NCBI GenBank assembly: GCA_013415575.1
Contig: JAAEES010000036.1
Location: 1 to 9,117 of the forward strand
Length of the DNA stretch: 9,117 nt
DNA from: Methanomicrobiales archaeon
Lineage (GTDB): Archaea > Halobacteriota > Methanomicrobia > Methanomicrobiales > Methanospirillaceae
Direction: 5' to 3'
Part shown: positions 6,025 through 9,117 of the stretch, in pieces
Layout: the number at the start of each line of letters is the position of its first letter
How positions within the stretch are numbered: position 1 is the stretch's first letter
The notes under the pieces: model-generated
Database searches by the model: none
Seen by the model: only the letters and a program-made list of their open reading frames with translations
What the model was told of the DNA's origin: nothing
Program-made: the position numbers and the translations under genes

Positions 6025-7247
6025 GCGAGGGGAAGAAGTCACCCTATATCGTCCCGATCGGGCCCACCCACCCGGCACTGAAGGAACCGGTGATGTTCAC
6101 CTTCGAGATGGACGGAGAGATGATCCGGGATGTGGACTTCGCGCCCGGCCAGACCCACCGGGGGATCGAGTGGATGGGCATGCGGAGAAACCCGGTCCAG
6201 ATCGTCCACCTCACCGACCGGATTTGCGGTATCTGCGGGGTGTCCCACACTCTCGCCTTCTCGCGGGCGGTGGAACAGATAACGGAGATCGAGGTCCCGG
6301 AGCGGGCTGATTACATCCGTACCATTATTGCCGAGTTCGAGCGGATCCAGTCCCACCTGCTCTGGGCGGGTGTGGCTGCCCACGAGCTCGGGTTTGACTC
6401 CCTCCTCCACCTGACCTGGCGGGTACGGGAGCAATCGATGGACGTGATCGAGAACCTCACCGGGAACCGTGTCAACTACGGTCTCGTCCAGGTGGGTGGA
6501 GTGAGGCGGGACATCGTTCCCGAACAGCACCGGATCATCGAGGACTGCCTTTCCGCCTACGAGGGTCTGCTCGGCAAGCTTCTCGACCTGTTCCTGCACG
6601 ATAAAACCATCGCCATGCGGTGCAGGGATGTCGGGCTGCTCTCAAAAGAAGATGCCCTGAAGCTCTGCACGGTTGGTCCGACTGCCCGGGCTTCCGGGGT
6701 GAACGTGGATCTCCGGCAGGACTACCCGTACTGTGCCTACGGCGACCTCGATGTCCGGGCCATCCTGCCCGACCAGTACGCAGGTGAGACCCGGGGTGAT
6801 GTCTACGACAGAATCGTGGTCAGGCTGCTCGAAGTGGGACAGTCCTGCGGGATCATCCGCCAGTGCCTCTCTGAAATGCCGGCCGGTGAGATCACCGCAG
6901 AACCGAAACTTGCCAAGCTCCTGGCCATCTGCAAGAAAGCCAGGGGAGAAGCGATCGGCAGGGTTGAGGCCCCCCGGGGCGAGTGCTTCCATTATGTCCT
7001 GATGGAAGGAAAGGAGGCCCCCGCCTCATGGAAGGTCAAGGCTTCCTCGTACAGCAACCTGATGTCCTGGATACCCATGCTGAGGGGCGAGCAGATCGCC
7101 GATATCCCCATCATCGTAGCCTCAATCGACCCCTGCCTCTCATGCACCGACCGTGTCGCGGTGGTGCGGGCCGCTTCCCGATCGATCTATTCCAAGGATG
7201 ACCTGCACCGGTTATCGGTTGAGAAGACCAGGAGGCTGCAGCAATGA
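6021..7247 (+). CDS. mbhL: Membrane-bound [NiFe] hydrogenase large (catalytic) subunit
   Basis: This 408-residue large subunit is related to NuoD. Both pairs of Ni-Fe cysteine ligands are present: C69 and C72 in DRICGICGVSH, and C372 and C375 in IDPCLSCTDR. That separates it from NuoD, FpoD and MBS-type relatives that have lost the site, and argues for a real H2-active centre. After R378 of the DPCxxCxxR motif a 30-residue tail continues to the end; in group 4 enzymes with such tails, a HycI-type protease cuts after this arginine once nickel is inserted. A HycI-like gene is found convergently downstream. The frame is open 45 bases upstream, but the ATG at 6021 is preceded by AAGGAGGG (6007-6014) and overlaps the mbhK stop, so I chose it. 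Confidence 0.96.
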   Translation: MSEGKKSPYIVPIGPTHPALKEPVMFTFEMDGEMIRDVDFAPGQTHRGIEWMGMRRNPVQIVHLTDRICGICGVSHTLAFSRAVEQITEIEVPERADYIRTIIAEFERIQSHLLWAGVAAHELGFDSLLHLTWRVREQSMDVIENLTGNRVNYGLVQVGGVRRDIVPEQHRIIEDCLSAYEGLLGKLLDLFLHDKTIAMRCRDVGLLSKEDALKLCTVGPTARASGVNVDLRQDYPYCAYGDLDVRAILPDQYAGETRGDVYDRIVVRLLEVGQSCGIIRQCLSEMPAGEITAEPKLAKLLAICKKARGEAIGRVEAPRGECFHYVLMEGKEAPASWKVKASSYSNLMSWIPMLRGEQIADIPIIVASIDPCLSCTDRVAVVRAASRSIYSKDDLHRLSVEKTRRLQQ

Positions 7248-8263
7248 CCCTGGCAGGCACTATCGGGAGCATCATCCTCTGGACGGTGCTCGTCTCCCTG
7301 TTTGGCCTGGTCGCCGGCCTCTTCCTGCTCGGGATTGATCGGAAGCTTGCCGCCCACATGCAGGCCCGCATCGGACCTCCCCTGCGACAGCCGTTCATCG
7401 ATATCCGGAAACTGCTGGTAAAAGAGAACATCGTCCCGGAAAACGCCATACCATGGCTCTTCAACAGTGCCCCGGTCATCGCCGTGGTCTCGAGCCTGGT
7501 CATCCTCCTCTACATCCCGCTCGGGAGCCTCATCTCCCCGCTCGGGATGTACGGGGACCTGATCCTGGTGATGTACCTCCTCACCATCCCGGCGCTGGCC
7601 ATGGTGGCGGGTGGATTCGCATCCGGCTCCCCCTACGCAACGGTGGGGGCACAGCGTGAGATGGTGACCATGATCGGGTACGAGTTCCCGCTGGCCATCG
7701 TGGTGATCGGAATCGCATGGCGGCTCTGGGCTGCAGGCGTGGCACACCCCTTCCTGCTCTCGAGCATTGCCGGAAACCCGATCTGGGGAATCGTCGGTCC
7801 GCTCGGCATTATCGGCCTGATCCTTCTCCTCATCGTGCTGGCCGTGGTCACGCCTGCGGAACTCTCCCGTATCCCCTTCGATACCCAGGAGGCGGAGACC
7901 GAGCTTGCAGGAGGGCTGCTGGTGGAGTACTCCGGGCGGAACCTGGCCCTCTTCTCCCTCTCCACCGCGGTCAAGACCCTGGTGATGGGAGCGCTGGCCG
8001 TGGCTATCTTCTTCCCCTGGAACCTCTCCTCATTTGTTGCCATGCCGGCAGGTGTCGCACAGGTCGCCGACCTGCTCTTCTTCCTTGCCAAGGTGGTGCT
8101 GGTGATGTTCATCACCGTCACGCTGGTGAGAGTGGGGATGGCCCGGTTCCGGATCAACCAGGTCGTCACCGTGTACTGGGTCCATTTTGCCCTGATCGGC
8201 CTTGCCGGACTGCTGCTGCTGATGGCAGACTCTGCGCTCGGAACAGCTGCGGGGGTGCTCTGA
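7244..8263 (+). CDS. mbhM: Membrane-bound hydrogenase subunit M (NuoH-like membrane anchor)
   Basis: This 339-residue NuoH-family protein has about eight predicted helices. Family motifs are QARIGPP at 40-46, a SPYATVGAQREMV segment, E147 in GYEFPLAIV, and RIPFDTQEAETELAGG at 209-224. NuoH-like subunits dock the soluble hydrogenase arm to the membrane and connect it to the ion pumps through a chain of charged residues. The acidic loop EAETEL (216-221) is part of that connection in complex I and Mbh. AGGAGG at 7230-7235 lies 8 bases before the ATG, which overlaps the mbhL stop. The stop shares its last base with the mbhN ATG (TGATG). No damage is visible. Confidence 0.95.
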   Translation: MTLAGTIGSIILWTVLVSLFGLVAGLFLLGIDRKLAAHMQARIGPPLRQPFIDIRKLLVKENIVPENAIPWLFNSAPVIAVVSSLVILLYIPLGSLISPLGMYGDLILVMYLLTIPALAMVAGGFASGSPYATVGAQREMVTMIGYEFPLAIVVIGIAWRLWAAGVAHPFLLSSIAGNPIWGIVGPLGIIGLILLLIVLAVVTPAELSRIPFDTQEAETELAGGLLVEYSGRNLALFSLSTAVKTLVMGALAVAIFFPWNLSSFVAMPAGVAQVADLLFFLAKVVLVMFITVTLVRVGMARFRINQVVTVYWVHFALIGLAGLLLLMADSALGTAAGVL

Positions 8264-8592
8264 TGGCGCTCCTGCCCATGTTTCCGGAGCTGCTGAAGCA
8301 ACTCTTCCGCCCACCGGCTACCAACAGGTTCCCGGCAAAGTACCTCCCGCCATCAGTCACCGGGTTCCTGGAGAAGGTGGCGGCCGGGCAGGCAACACTC
8401 GTGCCTCCGGTGCAGACCCCCCCAAAGTTCCGGGGCAAGATCGAATACCAGCGGGACGGCTGTATCGGGTGCTCGCTCTGCGTCAAGGTCTGCCCCTCGA
8501 ATGCCATCGAGCTCCTTGAGGAGACCAAGAGGATCCGGATCTGGGTGGACCAGTGCATCTTCTGTGACCGATGCATTCCTCCTCGCCGATGA
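8263..8592 (+). CDS. mbhN: Membrane-bound hydrogenase subunit N (NuoI-like 2x[4Fe-4S] ferredoxin), truncated by frameshift
   Basis: MbhN is the ferredoxin-like subunit (NuoI family) expected to exchange electrons with soluble ferredoxin. The reading frame gives 109 residues. The first cluster motif is complete: C67, C70, C73 and C77 in CIGCSLCVKVCP. The second begins normally at C98, C101 and C104 (CIFCDRC) but then reads IPPRR and stops, without the expected xxxCP. In the +1 frame the normal protein end resumes immediately (next feature). A standard CxxCxxCxxxCPxxA spacing implies 23 missing bases at about 8572-8575. In double-cluster ferredoxins the last cysteine of each motif binds the other cluster, so the lost residue should be the fourth ligand of the cluster held by C67/C70/C73. 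GGGGGTG at 8251-8257 serves as ribosome-binding site. This may be a true mutation or a sequence/assembly error. Confidence 0.85.
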   Translation: MALLPMFPELLKQLFRPPATNRFPAKYLPPSVTGFLEKVAAGQATLVPPVQTPPKFRGKIEYQRDGCIGCSLCVKVCPSNAIELLEETKRIRIWVDQCIFCDRCIPPRR

Positions 8593-8626
8593 GGACCGGT
8601 ATTCGGAGAATCTGATTGTGGAGTGA
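8573..8626 (+). pseudogene. mbhN: Orphaned 3' end of mbhN in the +1 frame
   Basis: Starting at the GCA inside the last cysteine codon region and reading in the +1 frame gives AFLLADEDRYSENLIVE and a TGA at 8624-8626. This is the expected C-terminal end of an MbhN/NuoI-like protein: the alanine that follows CPxx, then a hydrophobic-acidic patch and a short tail. It has no start codon or ribosome-binding site of its own and would not be made separately. The intact ancestral gene therefore ran from 8263 to the stop now at 8624, and about 7.7 codons (23 bases) containing the last cluster cysteine are missing. The terminator hairpin overlaps its final codons. Confidence 0.8.
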
Positions 8627-8645
8627 AGACTCAGCCACTTTTTTT
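8618..8645 (+). terminator. Hairpin plus T-run terminator of the mbh operon
   Basis: GTG (8618-8620) pairs with CAC (8636-8638), and inside it GAGT (8621-8624) pairs with ACTC (8629-8632) around a GAAG loop, with an AGC bulge. Seven T residues (8639-8645) follow directly. A T-run alone is often enough for archaeal termination. The position, right at the old mbhN stop, supports it as the operon end. Confidence 0.6.
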
Positions 8646-8880
8646 CAGGTATCAGTCCGCACAGTACTGACGCGACGCTCCCGGGGCACCGCCCCGCTGC
8701 TGCGGCGCCCCACTGTGCGATAGCGTCCGGTGCGTTCTCTCTCAGTTGATGCTTGGGTGTATCCCACGCTTCTCTTCGCGGTATAACCAGATATCCCGCA
8801 GGGGGTTCTCCCAGCGGCAGGGGCAAAGCGGAGCGAGCCTATGGGAGCGTCAGAGATCCGGCTCCACTGTTTAAAATTGG
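8646..8880. repeat. GC-rich intergenic element with nested inverted repeats
   Basis: No credible gene lies between the operon terminator and the convergent protease gene. The stretch contains CGCACAGT (8658-8665) facing ACTGTGCG (8712-8719), a perfect 8-bp stem, and inside it CGGGGC-ACC-GCCCCG (8682-8696), a perfect 6-bp hairpin. GACGCT (8674-8679) also matches AGCGTC (8722-8727) and, extended, GACGCTCCC (8674-8682) matches GGGAGCGTC (8843-8851), a 9-bp inverted repeat about 160 bases apart. CCACTGT occurs twice in direct orientation (8710-8716 and 8864-8870). The pattern suggests a structured RNA, a palindromic interspersed repeat or a small decayed mobile element. Nothing in the window tells which. 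Confidence 0.45.
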
Positions 8881-8896
8881 ACGTGAGTACCTCACG
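8870..8896 (-). terminator. Possible terminator of the minus-strand maturation protease gene
   Basis: CGTGAG-TAC-CTCACG (8882-8896) is a perfect 6-bp hairpin overlapping the TGA of the minus-strand gene (8892-8894). On that strand it is followed within a few bases by CCAATTTTAAA, a short T-rich run. The T-run has only four residues, so termination here is plausible rather than clear. Confidence 0.4.
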
Positions 8897-9117
8897 CTTC
8901 CGCACGGTACTCTTGAATCTGCCCGGTGTCTTCTTCCTCAAGGATCCGGATCAACCTATCGGCCCCTCGCCGAACGGCATCAGTGAGCGCCTGGTCCATC
9001 TCCGTCTGAGCGGGCTGGATGCCGATGAAGAGGATCCGCCCTGCATCATGAGAGAGAAATTCGATCAGGATGCTGAGCGGAAGGGCATGGGTGCCGAGGG
9101 TCACCGCGGCAATGTCG
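8892..9117 (-). CDS. hycI: Hydrogenase maturation protease (HycI/HyaD type), C-terminal part (runs off right edge)
   Basis: The minus strand is open from the right edge to a TGA at 8892-8894, giving about 74 C-terminal residues. They begin DIAAVTLGTHALPLS, continue with ILIEFL and ILFIGIQPAQTEM, and end in an amphipathic helix (DAVRRGADRLIRIL) plus a short polar tail. The 'THxLPLSxLxEYL ... GIQP' pattern is that of HycI-type hydrogenase maturation endopeptidases, which bind nickel in the precursor large subunit and then remove its C-terminal tail. The catalytic acidic residues would lie in the missing N-terminal half. No start is visible inside the window; the internal GTG at 9104 is not a start. 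Its convergent position next to mbhA-N makes MbhL (with its 30-residue tail) the likely substrate, though other hydrogenases elsewhere in the genome cannot be excluded. Confidence 0.8.
   Translation of the reverse strand, partial: DIAAVTLGTHALPLSILIEFLSHDAGRILFIGIQPAQTEMDQALTDAVRRGADRLIRILEEEDTGQIQEYRAEA

Noticed and set aside
7717..8262. Upstream in-frame extension of mbhN within mbhM
   Set aside because: The frame stays open by chance of composition. The ATG at 8263 fits the mbhM stop overlap, the GGGGGTG ribosome-binding site and the normal MbhN N-terminus.
8590..8592. TGA in mbhN as a selenocysteine codon or programmed frameshift site
   Set aside because: The cluster motif is already lost before this codon, and reading through or shifting does not restore the xxxCPxx segment. 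Missing bases explain the pattern better.
8646..8880. CRISPR array in the GC-rich intergenic stretch
   Set aside because: The repeats are inverted and of different lengths, with no regularly spaced direct repeats or uniform spacers.

Overview
The window looks like a piece of an archaeal chromosome, most likely a GC-rich methanogen of the Methanomicrobiales (Methanoregula/Methanosphaerula/Methanolinea type). This placement is inferred from gene content and from archaeal-style AT-rich promoter and T-run signals; no marker gene is present to prove it. It is dominated by one long plus-strand operon (582 to about 8626) for a 14-subunit membrane-bound energy-converting [NiFe] hydrogenase (group 4, Mbh type), in the same gene order as the Pyrococcus furiosus mbhA-N operon. 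Most junctions are 4-base ATGA overlaps, nearly all preceded by a clear Shine-Dalgarno sequence inside the upstream gene.

Layout. (1) 1-239, minus strand: the 5' part of a zinc-ribbon PAPS-reductase-family gene, running off the left edge. (2) 240-581: a divergent intergenic region with a box-A-like promoter for the minus gene, an AT-rich tract that may hold the mbh promoter, and a GC-rich leader with a perfect hairpin. (3) 582-4624: the Mrp-type cation/proton antiporter module (MrpE, F, G, split MrpB/MbhD-E, MrpB, MrpC, then the large MrpD/NuoN-like pump mbhH). (4) 4626-8626: the hydrogenase module, made of linker subunit mbhI, small subunit mbhJ, NuoC-like mbhK, [NiFe] large subunit mbhL, NuoH-like membrane anchor mbhM and ferredoxin-like mbhN. 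(5) 8627-8891: a terminator and a 235-base GC-rich region full of inverted repeats. (6) 8892-9117, minus strand: the C-terminal part of a HycI-type hydrogenase maturation protease, convergent with the operon and running off the right edge.

How it works together. By analogy with the studied Mbh enzymes, electrons move between ferredoxin, the two [4Fe-4S] clusters of MbhN, the proximal cluster of MbhJ and the Ni-Fe site of MbhL. MbhM and MbhI connect this to the MbhH pump and the Mrp antiporter part, so ferredoxin/H2 chemistry is coupled to a proton or sodium gradient. In a hydrogenotrophic methanogen such an enzyme would probably run towards ferredoxin reduction with H2. The HycI-like protease is the natural candidate to trim the C-terminal tail of MbhL.

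The most notable anomaly is in mbhN. All upstream genes are intact, but mbhN is broken near its 3' end: the third cysteine of the second cluster motif runs directly into the tail of the protein in the +1 frame. This is what a 23-bp deletion would produce, and it removes the last cysteine ligand. It is either a real inactivating mutation of the electron-entry subunit or a sequencing/assembly error. I did not find an entirely new system here.
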